Shown here: positions 27,417 to 35,252 of the stretch, piece after piece
Numbering within the stretch: position 1 is the stretch's first letter
Layout: the number at the start of each line of letters is the position of its first letter
Origin: Micromonospora sp. R77
GTDB taxonomy: Bacteria; Actinomycetota; Actinomycetes; Mycobacteriales; Micromonosporaceae
Length of the DNA: 64,000 nucleotides
Reading direction: 5' to 3'
NCBI RefSeq assembly: GCF_022747945.1
Contig: NZ_JALDST010000001.1
Span: 5,022,001-5,086,000 of the forward strand
The notes under the pieces: generated by a model
The model's input: only the letters and a program-made list of their open reading frames with translations
Told to the model about the DNA's origin: nothing
Databases searched by the model: none
Position numbers and translations under genes: made by a program

Positions 27417-27459
27417 CGCGGAATGGCCACTTTTTCCAGGAAAGAGTGGCCATTCCGCG
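27417..27459. terminator. Hairpin terminator after the desaturase
   Basis: Stem CGCGGAATGGCCACT (27417-27431) with complement 27445-27459; the T-rich/A-rich inner bases extend it with one wobble. A second CACTTTTTCC follows at 27469-27478, a partial copy of the inner stem. Confidence 0.7.
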
Positions 27460-27512
27460 TCCCGATGCCACTTTTTCCGGGAAATAGGCCCCTCGTGCGG
27501 GCGGCGCGGCGC

Positions 27513-27575
27513 GGTCGTGCGGGCGGGCGGGACGGTCGTGCGGGCGGGCGGGACGGTCGTGCGGGTGGAGGGGGG
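27513..27575. repeat. 21-bp G-rich tandem repeat
   Basis: GGTCGTGCGGGCGGGCGGGAC at 27513-27533 repeated exactly at 27534-27554, with a third degraded copy to 27575, up to the stop of the minus-strand thioesterase gene. The G-runs (GGGCGGGCGGG) could form a G-quadruplex on the plus strand. Confidence 0.7.
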
Positions 27576-28085
27576 TCAGGCGGGGGTGTCGAGGGGGAAG
27601 AGGAGGCAGGTGGAGGTGGCGTGGGCGACGAGGCGGCCCCGGCCGTCGGTGAGGCGGGCCTCGGCCAGCGCGGTGCGGCGGCCCCGCTGCAGGACGGTGC
27701 CCTCGCAGCGCAGGAGGCCGCTGGCGACCGTCACCGGGCGGAGGAACTTCACGTTCAGGTCCAGCGAGGTGTAGCCGACGCCGGCCGGCAGGGTGGTGTG
27801 CACCGAGCAGGCGGCGGCGGTGTCGAGCAGCGTGGAGATGACGCCGCCGTGGACGGTGCCGAGCGGGTTGTAGTGGAACTCCTGGGGGACCAGTTCCACG
27901 GCGACCCGGCCCTCCTCGGCCTCCATCCGGGCCATGTCGATCAGGTGCATGATCGGCGGTGCGGCGAGTTCGCCGGCGATCATGGCGTGCAGCAGCTCCA
28001 GACCGCTGCGCCGGCCGACGTGGGCCGCGCCGGCCGCCGGGTCGGCCCAGGTGAAGGTGCGGCTACGGTCCTGCGTCTGTGTCAT
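27576..28085 (-). CDS. PaaI-type hotdog thioesterase
   Basis: A 169-residue single hotdog-domain protein that would hydrolyse acyl- or aryl-CoA. The signature NPLGTVHGGVISTLLDTAAACSVH carries the catalytic-type Asp after HGG, and the strand TSLDLNVKFLRPV follows. The ATG at 28085 is chosen because the divergent promoter region lies just above; the open frame extends into it. Divergent from an HxlR regulator with which it shares an operator, so it is probably induced by a compound sensed by that regulator. Confidence 0.85.
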   Translation of the reverse strand: MTQTQDRSRTFTWADPAAGAAHVGRRSGLELLHAMIAGELAAPPIMHLIDMARMEAEEGRVAVELVPQEFHYNPLGTVHGGVISTLLDTAAACSVHTTLPAGVGYTSLDLNVKFLRPVTVASGLLRCEGTVLQRGRRTALAEARLTDGRGRLVAHATSTCLLFPLDTPA

Positions 28086-28091
28086 GGACTC

Positions 28092-28133
28092 AGCCTGCAA
28101 CGCGTTGCTGGGTCTGTCAATCAGACCTAGCCT
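28092..28133. promoter_or_regulatory. Divergent overlapping promoters with shared operator (thioesterase/HxlR)
   Basis: Plus strand: -35 TTGCTG (28105-28110), 17-nt spacer, -10 TAGCCT (28128-28133). The spacer is exactly the inverted repeat GGTCTG-5-CAGACC. Minus strand: -35 TTGACA (28115-28120), 17-nt spacer, -10 CAGGCT (28092-28097). A protein on the repeat would block both. CAACGCGTTG (28098-28107) is a second small palindrome. Confidence 0.65.
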
Positions 28134-28140
28134 GGTCGGC

Positions 28141-28740
28141 ATGAGACCCGCGGCACTGGACTGGTCGGTGGAGAACTGCACCATCGCCCGCGCGATGGAG
28201 ATCCTCGGCGAGCGCTGGACCCTCGTGGTGCTCCGCGAGGTCTTCAACGGCATCCGCCGCTTCGACGACATGCGGGTCCGCACCGGCATCCCTCGGCAGG
28301 TGCTCACCAACCGGCTCGCCATGCTGGTCGAGCAGGGCGTGCTGCGCCGGGAGCCGTACCGGGAGCCGGGCAGCCGGGAGCGGCACGAGTACCGGCTCAC
28401 CGACAAGGGCCTCGACCTGTGGCCGGTGCTGGTGGCCGTCCTCGGCTGGGGGGACCGCTACCTCGCCGATCCGGAGGGCTCGCCGCTGCGCGTGACGCAC
28501 CGGGACTGCGGCGCCGAGGTCCGCGCCGAGTTGCGCTGCGCCGAGGGGCACGAGGTGGCCGACCCGCGCGAGGTGCTGCCCCGGCCGGCCCGGGAGCGCG
28601 CCGCCGGAGCTGACCCGGCGCGGTCGCCGCGCGGGCGGTCCGGCCGCCCGCGCGCCGCCCGGAGGGGCTACCAGCCGAAACCGCCGGCGTACGAGATGCT
28701 GGCCAGCACCGCCTGGCCGCTGGTGTTCGGGTGGAAGTAG
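28141..28740 (+). CDS. HxlR family transcriptional regulator
   Basis: A winged-helix regulator. The start WSVENCTIARAMEILGERWTLVVLREVFNGIRRFDD has the HxlR conserved Cys (sensor-type position) and DNA-binding fold through RLTDKGLDLWPVL; a second part has HRDCGAEV and CAEGHEV with Cys/His. ATG 28141 is 7 nt after a -10, so the mRNA is probably leaderless. The last about 43 residues (Arg/Pro-rich, ending LVFGWK) overlap the 3' end of the antisense SGNH gene by 73 bp and are unlike the family. A one-base change near 28600 would put a stop at about 28609, so this tail may be an artefact. Confidence 0.82.
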   Translation: MRPAALDWSVENCTIARAMEILGERWTLVVLREVFNGIRRFDDMRVRTGIPRQVLTNRLAMLVEQGVLRREPYREPGSRERHEYRLTDKGLDLWPVLVAVLGWGDRYLADPEGSPLRVTHRDCGAEVRAELRCAEGHEVADPREVLPRPARERAAGADPARSPRGRSGRPRAARRGYQPKPPAYEMLASTAWPLVFGWK

Positions 28741-29498
28741 TCCCAGGTGGAGACCTGGCCGAGCACGAACGGGTAGTTGAACACCGCGTTGTCGTCGAAG
28801 TCGCAGTTCGCGCCGTACGCGGCGCAGGCCTGGGCGAGCTGGGTGTTGAAGTCGATCACCCGCTGCCGGACCCGGGCCCGCCGGTCGACGTCGGCCTGCG
28901 CGGTGGAGGTCGGGTTGGCCAGCATCGACTGGCAGATGCCGAAGGCCGACCAGGTGCTGCGGGCGCTGCCGCTGTCCTTGCCGATGTACCAGAGGCGGTA
29001 GATGTCCGGCACGCTGATCACCTGGACCCGGGCGGCCGGCAGGCCCGCCTTGATCCGGTTGAGCGCGCTGTCGATGTTCGCCCGGTACGTCGACACCGGC
29101 GTCATCGTCGACTCGGAGCCGGTGCAGGCGTCGTTCGCGCCGATCAGCAGGGTGACGTACTCGACGCCCTGGCTGACCGCGGTGCCGGCCTGGCCGTACA
29201 TGTCGGCGGACTTCGCGCCGCTGCGGGCGTCGTTGTGGTTGCGCCCCTGGATCGCGGCGTTGACCGCGCGGATGCGCAGGTACTGGCTGTTCACGCTCGC
29301 GTAGTCGCCGGTGCTGAACGACCGCGAGGTGCAGTCGACGTACCAGCCGCAGGCGTTGAAGCCCCGGGTGATCGAGTCGCCCAGGCTGGCCATCGAGTTG
29401 GGCGGTGGGGTGGCGGCTGCGGCGGCCGGGTCGGCGCCGAGCAGGACGAGGGCGGTGAGGCTGGCGAGGGTGGCCAGCAGGCGTCGGGGGATGGTCAT
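28668..29498 (-). CDS. Secreted SGNH/GDSL-family lipase/esterase
   Basis: A 276-residue exported hydrolase. Signal peptide MTIPRRLLATLASLTALVLL then ADPAAAAA. The SGNH blocks are in order: SLGDSITRG (catalytic Ser), SGAKSADMY (Gly), LIGANDAC (Asn) and WDYFHPNTSG (Asp and His). Six cysteines in the mature chain fit the Streptomyces-type secreted SGNH lipases with three disulfides. It is divergent from a secreted protease across a 247-bp AT-richer region with promoters for both. Acts outside the cell on esters, lipids or acetylated polymers. Confidence 0.88.
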   Translation of the reverse strand: MTIPRRLLATLASLTALVLLGADPAAAAATPPPNSMASLGDSITRGFNACGWYVDCTSRSFSTGDYASVNSQYLRIRAVNAAIQGRNHNDARSGAKSADMYGQAGTAVSQGVEYVTLLIGANDACTGSESTMTPVSTYRANIDSALNRIKAGLPAARVQVISVPDIYRLWYIGKDSGSARSTWSAFGICQSMLANPTSTAQADVDRRARVRQRVIDFNTQLAQACAAYGANCDFDDNAVFNYPFVLGQVSTWDYFHPNTSGQAVLASISYAGGFGW

Positions 29499-29542
29499 CG
29501 TGGCCTCCGGTTCTCGGGTGCCGGGAATGCGACGGTGACCGG

Positions 29543-29571
29543 ATCGTATAGATGACAGTCTGTGTCCACAA
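29543..29571 (-). promoter_or_regulatory. Candidate promoter of the SGNH hydrolase
   Basis: Minus strand: -35 TTGTGG (29566-29571), 17-nt spacer, -10 TACGAT (29543-29548), about 45 nt before the start codon. Confidence 0.5.
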
Positions 29572-29624
29572 TGTGGCGACGGTGTTACATGTGGCCGTTG
29601 GGTGAATTCGGACGTAGGCGACTC

Positions 29625-29653
29625 TTGTCAACGATCTTAAATATGTGAATACT
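29625..29653 (+). promoter_or_regulatory. Candidate promoter of the S1 protease
   Basis: -35 TTGTCA (29625-29630), 17-nt spacer, -10 AATACT (29648-29653), in one of the most AT-rich patches of the window, about 90 nt before the ATG. Confidence 0.5.
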
Positions 29654-29745
29654 TCACTCCAGCCCGACCGGTTCCCCCAGCTCGGCCGGGTTGGTCCAGG
29701 GCCCGCCACGTGCGGGGCCCCCATCCCCCATCCGGGAGGCTGTAC

Positions 29746-30795
29746 ATGCGACCCACGAGGTCATCGCTCCGTCGCGCCGTCACCGTCGCCGTCGCCGGAA
29801 CCCTGGTTGCCGGCCGCGCTGCTCGGCGCGCCCGCCCAGGCCGCCCCTCCTCGCCCGCTTCGCCCGACGCCGCGGCCAGCCTGGCCCAGCGGCTCGGCGA
29901 CCGCGCCGCCGGCACGTACGCCGACGCCAGCGGCACGATGGTCGTGGCCGTCACCGACGCCGCCGCCGCCCGCGCGGTCCGCGCCGCCGGCGCCACCCCG
30001 AAGCTGGTCACCCGGGGCGCCGCCGCCCTCAAGGCCGCCACCAGCGAACTCGAGCGGTCCGCCCGGATCCCCGGCACCGCGTGGTGGACCGACGCGGCCA
30101 CCAACCAGGTCGTCGTCTCCGTCGACAGCACCGTCACCGGCGCCAAGCTGGACAAGGTGAAGGCCGCCGCCGCCCGCACCAACGGCGCGGTCCGGGTCGT
30201 CTCCGAGCCCGGCGTGCTGAGCAAGCGCCTCTCCGGTGGCCAGGCCATCTACACCGGTGGCTACCGCTGCTCGCTCGGCTTCAACGTCCGCAGCGGCACG
30301 ACCTACTACTTCCTCACCGCCGGGCACTGCACCAACCTCGGCACGACCTGGTACTCCAACTCCAGCCAGACCACCGTGCTGGGCAGCCGGGCCGGCACCA
30401 GCTTCCCGGGCAACGACTACGGCATCGTGCGCTACACCAACGGCAGCACGCCGCCCGGCAACGTCTACCTCTACAACGGCAGCTACCAGGACATCACCAG
30501 CGCCGGCAACGCGTACGTCGGCCAGGCCGTCAAGCGCAGCGGCAGCACCACCGGCGTGCACAGCGGCTCCGTCCAGGCCACCGGCGCCACGGTGAACTAC
30601 GCCGAGGGCTCCGTCTCCGGCCTGATCCGGACCAACGTCTGCGCCGAGGGTGGCGACAGCGGCGGCTCGCTCTTCGCCGGCACCACCGCCCTGGGCCTCA
30701 CCTCCGGCGGCAGCGGCAACTGCTCCTCCGGCGGCACCACCTACTTCCAGCCGGTCACCGAGCCGCTGAGCGTCTACGGCGTCAGCGTCTACTGA
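29746..30795 (+). CDS. Secreted S1 serine protease, streptogrisin/alpha-lytic type (signal peptide locally out of frame)
   Basis: A 349-residue pre-pro-protease. The triad is His194 (TAGHC), Asp224 (GNDYGIV) and Ser305 (GGDSGGS); cysteine pairs fit streptogrisins. A pro-region of about 120 residues precedes the mature part at about residue 160. ATG 29746 has GGGAGG 6 nt upstream. The signal peptide reads normally to about residue 22 ([10 protein letters not shown]) and then becomes Arg-rich. Between 29812 and 29848 another frame reads [12 protein letters not shown], a perfect end of a signal peptide. One extra G near 29812 and one missing base near 29846 explain this. As written, export would fail; base-calling errors are likely. 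Confidence 0.85.
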   Translation: MRPTRSSLRRAVTVAVAGTLVAGRAARRARPGRPSSPASPDAAASLAQRLGDRAAGTYADASGTMVVAVTDAAAARAVRAAGATPKLVTRGAAALKAATSELERSARIPGTAWWTDAATNQVVVSVDSTVTGAKLDKVKAAAARTNGAVRVVSEPGVLSKRLSGGQAIYTGGYRCSLGFNVRSGTTYYFLTAGHCTNLGTTWYSNSSQTTVLGSRAGTSFPGNDYGIVRYTNGSTPPGNVYLYNGSYQDITSAGNAYVGQAVKRSGSTTGVHSGSVQATGATVNYAEGSVSGLIRTNVCAEGGDSGGSLFAGTTALGLTSGGSGNCSSGGTTYFQPVTEPLSVYGVSVY

Positions 30796-30919
30796 TCGAC
30801 CTCTCGCGAGCGGGCCGCCGGGCGACCGGCGGCCCGCTCCGCGTCCGGGGTCGCTGCCCGACCCGCCGGGATCGTGGATCACCGGACTGAGCCGGCCCCG
30901 GCGGGGTACGTTCCGCCCG

Positions 30920-32524
30920 GTGAGCACCCCCGTGACACCGACCGCCGAGCATCCCGCGTCCGCCTGGGCCCCGCTGCGCGTCGCCGCGTTCCGCAGCCTC
31001 TGGCTCGCGGTGCTGGCCAGCAACATCGGCACCTGGATGCAGACCGTCGGCGCCCAGTGGCTGCTGGTGGACCAGCCCAACGCCCCGACCCTGGTCTCCC
31101 TGGTGCAGACCGCCAGCATGCTGCCCGTACTCCTGCTGGCGCTGCCGGCCGGGGCGCTCGCGGACACCCTGGACCGGCGCCGGCTGCTGATCGGGGTGCA
31201 GGGTTTCCTGGCCGCGGTCGGCGTGCTGCTCACCGCGCTCACCGCGGCCGACCGGATGCCGCCCGCCCTGCTGCTCACCCTCACCTTCGGCCTCGGGGTC
31301 GGGCAGGCGCTCACCCTGCCCGCCTGGCAGGCCGTGATCCCGGAGCTGGTACCCCGCGCCCAGCTCGTCTCCGCCGCCGCGCTCGGCTCGATCAGCGTCA
31401 ACCTGGCCCGCTCCGTCGGCCCGGCGGTGGCCGGTCTGCTGGTGGCGCAGGCCGGCGTCGCGGTGGTCTTCGCCGTCAACGCCGCCTCGTTCGTGATCTT
31501 CGCGGTGGCCCTGCTGCGCTGGCGGCCCGAGCGGCCCGACACCGACCACCTGCCGGAACGGTTCACCGCCGCGCTCCGGGCCGGCGGCCGGTACGTCCGG
31601 CACTCCCCGGTGGTGCGCCGGATCCTGCTGCGCGCCGCGCTCTTCGTGGTGCCCGGCAGTGCGCTCTGGGCCCTGCTGCCGCTGGTCGCCAGCCGCCGCC
31701 TCGGTCTCGGCGCCGGCGGCTACGGCGTGCTGCTCGGCGCGCTCGGCGTCGGCGCGGTGGCCGGCGCCCTGGTGCTGCCCCGGATCCGCCGGGTGCTCAC
31801 CAGCAACCACCTGCTGCTGCTCGCCGGCCTGCTCTATGCCGCCGTGCTGCTGGTGCTCGCCCTGGTGCCGGTGCCGCTGCTGGCGGTCGCCGCGCTGGTC
31901 CCGGCCGGGCTGGCCTGGATGACGGTGATGTCCAGCATCAACGCCGCCATGCAGCTCTTCCTCCCCGGCTGGGTGCGGGCCCGGGGCCTCTCCGTCTACC
32001 AGATGATCTTCGCCGGTGGACAGGCGCTCGGGGCGGTGGCCTGGGGCGCGCTCGGCGAGGTGACCAGCCTCGTCGTCGCGCTCGCCGTCGCCGGGGCGGT
32101 GATGGCGGTCGGCGCGCTGAGCGTGCTGCTCTGGCCGCTGCGGGAGACCGGCGGCGTCGACCGGAACCCGGCCGCCTACTGGCCGGAGCCGCACCTCGCC
32201 CTCGACGCCGAGCCGCGCGGCGGGCCGGTGCTGGTCACCGTCTCCTACACGGTCCCGCCGGAGCGGCAGCGGGCGTTCGTCGAGGCGATGCAGGCCGTGG
32301 GGCGGTCCCGCCGGCGTACCGGGGCGATGCGGTGGGGACTGTTCCGGGCCGGTGAGCGGCCGCACGGCTTCGTCGAGGTCTATCAGGTGCCGTCCTGGGA
32401 GGAGCATCTGCGCCAGCACGGCGGCCGGCTCACCGGCGCCGACCGGGCGGCCGAGGAACGCGCGCGGGCCCTCACCGAGGAGCCCGTCACCGTCCACCAC
32501 CTGCTCCCCACCGACGAGGGGTAA
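30920..32524 (+). CDS. MFS exporter (EntS/TMS type) with C-terminal alpha/beta-barrel-like domain
   Basis: A 534-residue protein. Residues 1-410 are a 12-TM MFS_3-type exporter, opening RVAAFRSLWLAVLASNIGTWMQTVGAQWLL and with motif-A-like ADTLDRRRLL. After about residue 425 comes a soluble stretch of about 100 residues (VTVSYTVPPERQRAFVEAM, WGLFRAGERPHGFVEVYQVPSWEEHLRQH) that resembles antibiotic-biosynthesis monooxygenase-like ferredoxin folds. The fusion recurs in this subfamily but its function is unclear. GTG start without a strong SD. Ends 4 nt before a 49-bp dispersed repeat. Confidence 0.82.
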   Translation: MSTPVTPTAEHPASAWAPLRVAAFRSLWLAVLASNIGTWMQTVGAQWLLVDQPNAPTLVSLVQTASMLPVLLLALPAGALADTLDRRRLLIGVQGFLAAVGVLLTALTAADRMPPALLLTLTFGLGVGQALTLPAWQAVIPELVPRAQLVSAAALGSISVNLARSVGPAVAGLLVAQAGVAVVFAVNAASFVIFAVALLRWRPERPDTDHLPERFTAALRAGGRYVRHSPVVRRILLRAALFVVPGSALWALLPLVASRRLGLGAGGYGVLLGALGVGAVAGALVLPRIRRVLTSNHLLLLAGLLYAAVLLVLALVPVPLLAVAALVPAGLAWMTVMSSINAAMQLFLPGWVRARGLSVYQMIFAGGQALGAVAWGALGEVTSLVVALAVAGAVMAVGALSVLLWPLRETGGVDRNPAAYWPEPHLALDAEPRGGPVLVTVSYTVPPERQRAFVEAMQAVGRSRRRTGAMRWGLFRAGERPHGFVEVYQVPSWEEHLRQHGGRLTGADRAAEERARALTEEPVTVHHLLPTDEG

Positions 32525-32528
32525 GCAC

Positions 32529-32577
32529 GGGCCCCCTGTTAACGCCTTCGGTAGAGCAGGGGCCCCCTGTTAACACC
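32529..32577. repeat. 49-bp dispersed repeat, left copy (inverted partner at 33206)
   Basis: Contains GGGCCCCCTGTTAACGCC, a GGTAGAGCAGGGG core and a second CCCCTGTTAACACC. The reverse complement of 33206-33254 matches it at 47 of 49 positions. The GTTAAC supplies the TAA stop of the minus-strand gene (32570-32572). No transposase is near. Confidence 0.8.
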
Positions 32578-33187
32578 CGGCCTCCAGTGCCCGACGGGGG
32601 CGGTGGAGGGCGAGCACGACCAGGAGCGGGCAGATCGCCTCCGCACCGGCGGCCAACCGCTCGGCCAGCCCGACCCGGGGACCACCGGCGATCAGTTCCA
32701 CCACGAACCAGCCGACCAGCGCCAGCAGCAGCACAGCTGCGGTCGTACCCCCGGACGCAGGGAGGCCGACGGCGCGGTCCGGCGTGCGGCGGCCGAGGAC
32801 CGCGGCGGCCGGCCAGAGGGCCAGCGCGGTGAAGGCGACCGCGGCGGCGACGCCGTGGCGGTCGAGGAGCCGCCCCCGGCCGGCAGCGGGAACGCGGCGA
32901 CGCCGACGGTGGCGACGCCGCCGAGCGAGCAGCAGCCGGCCGGCGCGGCGCAGCGGGCGCAGCCCGGCCGCGGTCACGCAGTGGCTCGGCAGACCGAGGC
33001 CGAGCAGGGCGGCCGTCCTGATCCAGCGATCGGCGGCGTCGCGCGCGGCGAGCGCGCTGATCGTCCCGGCGACCGGGTCGAAGCCGCCGGGCTGCCGGGC
33101 CGCCGCGATGGTCCAGCCGCCGATCAGCATGACCGGCGCGGCGGCGGCGGAGAGCAGGGCCCACGGCGGTACGACGCGCACCGACAC
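32570..33187 (-). CDS. DUF998-like membrane protein with an internal compensated frame shift
   Basis: A 205-residue multi-spanning membrane protein resembling DUF998: start PPWALLSAAAAPVMLIGGWTIAA, then FDPVAGTISALAARDAADRWIRTAALLGLG with the conserved D..TIS..A pattern. TM3 is lost in the written frame, giving [15 protein letters not shown]. Between 32926 and 32857 another frame reads LGGVATVGVAAFPLPAGGG, the expected helix. One indel near 32926 and a compensating one near 32858 account for it. The gene is bracketed by 49-bp inverted repeats and its stop codon lies in one. Function of DUF998 is unknown. Confidence 0.7.
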   Translation of the reverse strand: MSVRVVPPWALLSAAAAPVMLIGGWTIAAARQPGGFDPVAGTISALAARDAADRWIRTAALLGLGLPSHCVTAAGLRPLRRAGRLLLARRRRHRRRRRVPAAGRGRLLDRHGVAAAVAFTALALWPAAAVLGRRTPDRAVGLPASGGTTAAVLLLALVGWFVVELIAGGPRVGLAERLAAGAEAICPLLVVLALHRPRRALEAGC

Positions 33188-33205
33188 ACGGTACGGCGCG
33201 GTGTC

Positions 33206-33254
33206 GGTGTTAACAGGGGACCCCTGCTCTACCGGAGGCGTTAACAGGGGGCCC
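33206..33254. repeat. 49-bp dispersed repeat, right copy (inverted)
   Basis: Inverted partner of 32529-32577, two mismatches. It lies 18 bp before the DUF998-like start codon and ends 82 bp before aspS. Each copy has its own internal symmetry around GTTAAC. Confidence 0.8.
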
Positions 33255-33336
33255 TTCCTTACCCCGCAACCGGGCGGGCGGGGCGGCTGACAGAATGCGG
33301 GAGGAAGACGTAGCAGCAGACGAGGAGACGCAAGCC

Positions 33337-35142
33337 GTGATCCGTACCCACAATGCCGGAAGCCTGCGCGCGGCGGACGCCGGCTCGACGGTGACCCTCG
33401 CCGGTTGGGTGGCCCGCCGGCGCGACCACGGCGGTGTCATCTTCGTCGACCTGCGCGACGCCTCCGGCGTGGTGCAGGTGGTCCTGCGCGAGGAGGACGC
33501 GCACGCGCTGCGCAACGAGTTCTGTGTGAAGGTCACCGGCGAGGTGACCCGCCGGCCGGCCGGCAACGAGAACCCGGAGCTGCCCACCGGCGAGGTCGAG
33601 GTGACCGCCAGCGAGCTGGAGGTGCTCTCCGAGGCGGCCCCGCTGCCGCTGCCGGTCGACGACCAGGTCGAGGCCGGCGACGACATCCGGCTCAAGTACC
33701 GCTACCTGGACCTGCGCCGGGGCGGCCCGGCGAAGGCGATGCGGCTGCGCTCGCGGGCCAACCAGCTCGCCCGGGGCGTGCTGCACGAGCGGGACTTCCT
33801 GGAGATCGAGACGCCGACGCTCACCCGGTCCACCCCGGAGGGTGCCCGCGACTTCCTGGTCCCGGTCCGCCTGCAGCCCGGCAGTTGGTACGCCCTGCCG
33901 CAGTCCCCGCAGCTGTTCAAGCAGCTGCTGATGGTCGGCGGCATGGAGCGGTACTACCAGATCGCCCGCTGCTACCGGGACGAGGACTTCCGCGCCGACC
34001 GGCAGCCGGAGTTCACCCAGCTCGACATCGAGATGTCCTTCGTCACCGAGGACGACGTGATCGACCTCGGCGAGGCGATCGTCTCGGCGCTCTGGAAGGA
34101 CCTGGCCGGGCACGAGATCTCCCGGCCGATCCCGCGCATCACCTGGCACGACGCGATGGCCCGGTACGGCTCCGACAAGCCCGACCTGCGCTACGGCGTC
34201 GAGCTGACCGAGCTGACCGACTACCTGCGCGGCACCGAGTTCCGGGTCTTCGCCGGCGCGATCGACGCGGGCGGGTACGTCGGCGCGGTCGTCATGCCGG
34301 GCGGCGCGTCCCAGACCCGCAAGGAGCTGGACGGCTGGCAGGACTGGGCCAAGGCGCGTGGCGCGCGGGGCCTGGCGTACGTGGTGCTCGACGCGGAGAC
34401 CGGCGAGGCGCGGGGACCGGTCGCGAAGAATCTCTCCGCCGAGCACCTGGCCGGGCTGGCCGACGCGGTCGGCGCGAAGCCGGGCGACGCGGTCTTCTTC
34501 GCCGCCGGCACCAACACCCGGGAGGCGCAGGAGCTGCTCGGCGCGGCCCGGATCGAGATCGCCAAGCGGGCCAAGCTGGTCGACGAGAGCGCCTGGGCGT
34601 TCTGCTGGGTGGTCGACGCGCCGATGTTCGAGCGCACCGACGAGGGCGGCTGGACGGCCGTGCACCACCCGTTCACCTCGCCGAACGCCGAGTGGATGGA
34701 CCGCTTCGAGGAGGCCCCCGACCGGGCCCTGGCGTACGCGTACGACATCGTCTGCAACGGCAACGAGATCGGCGGCGGCTCCATCCGTATCCACCGGGGC
34801 GACGTGCAGCAGCGGGTCTTCGACCTGCTCGGCATCACCCCGGAGGAGGCGCAGGACAAGTTCGGCTTCCTGCTGGAGGCGTTCAAGTACGGCGCCCCGC
34901 CGCACGGCGGCATCGCCTTCGGCTGGGACCGGGTCTGCATGCTGCTCGCCGGCGCCGACTCGATCCGGGAGGTCATCGCCTTCCCGAAGACCCGCGGCGG
35001 CTTCGACCCGCTGACCGGTGCCCCCACCCCGATCACCGCCCAGCAGCGCACCGAGGCCGGCATCGACGCCAAGCCCAAGGCCGCCGCCGCCCCCCACACC
35101 GGCACCGCCGGCCCCGCCGCCCCGGTGGCCGACCCGGTCTAA
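33337..35142 (+). CDS. aspS: Aspartyl-tRNA synthetase
   Basis: Class IIb synthetase, 601 residues: N-terminal OB anticodon domain (about 1-110, with [19 protein letters not shown]), catalytic core with motif 2 ([25 protein letters not shown]), the bacterial GAD insertion (about 290-420), and motif 3 ([13 protein letters not shown]). The anticodon-domain signature and no gatCAB nearby leave open whether it is discriminating. GTG 33337 is preferred, with AGGAG 9 nt upstream; the open frame adds 14 codons. A 30-residue Ala/Pro tail follows motif 3. Ends at a 19-bp hairpin. Confidence 0.94.
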   Translation: MIRTHNAGSLRAADAGSTVTLAGWVARRRDHGGVIFVDLRDASGVVQVVLREEDAHALRNEFCVKVTGEVTRRPAGNENPELPTGEVEVTASELEVLSEAAPLPLPVDDQVEAGDDIRLKYRYLDLRRGGPAKAMRLRSRANQLARGVLHERDFLEIETPTLTRSTPEGARDFLVPVRLQPGSWYALPQSPQLFKQLLMVGGMERYYQIARCYRDEDFRADRQPEFTQLDIEMSFVTEDDVIDLGEAIVSALWKDLAGHEISRPIPRITWHDAMARYGSDKPDLRYGVELTELTDYLRGTEFRVFAGAIDAGGYVGAVVMPGGASQTRKELDGWQDWAKARGARGLAYVVLDAETGEARGPVAKNLSAEHLAGLADAVGAKPGDAVFFAAGTNTREAQELLGAARIEIAKRAKLVDESAWAFCWVVDAPMFERTDEGGWTAVHHPFTSPNAEWMDRFEEAPDRALAYAYDIVCNGNEIGGGSIRIHRGDVQQRVFDLLGITPEEAQDKFGFLLEAFKYGAPPHGGIAFGWDRVCMLLAGADSIREVIAFPKTRGGFDPLTGAPTPITAQQRTEAGIDAKPKAAAAPHTGTAGPAAPVADPV

Positions 35143-35173
35143 CCCCCACCCGGCCCCGGGCCCTCACCCTGTT

Positions 35174-35228
35174 GATCAAGAGGTTTGCGTCATGATTCGC
35201 CGGCAGGCGTGACGCAAACCTCTTGATC
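35174..35228. terminator. Hairpin after aspS, member of a dispersed repeat type
   Basis: Perfect 19-bp stem GATCAAGAGGTTTGCGTCA and complement, 17-nt loop. I recall near-identical arms as widespread in Micromonosporaceae genomes; only this copy is in the window. Confidence 0.7.
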
Positions 35229-35252
35229 GTTTCTGGGGAGTCGGAGGGTCGG

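Noticed and set aside
32529..33254. Composite transposon or insertion sequence
   Set aside because: The inverted repeats have no transposase between them and no visible target duplication; kept only as repeat and possible cassette.
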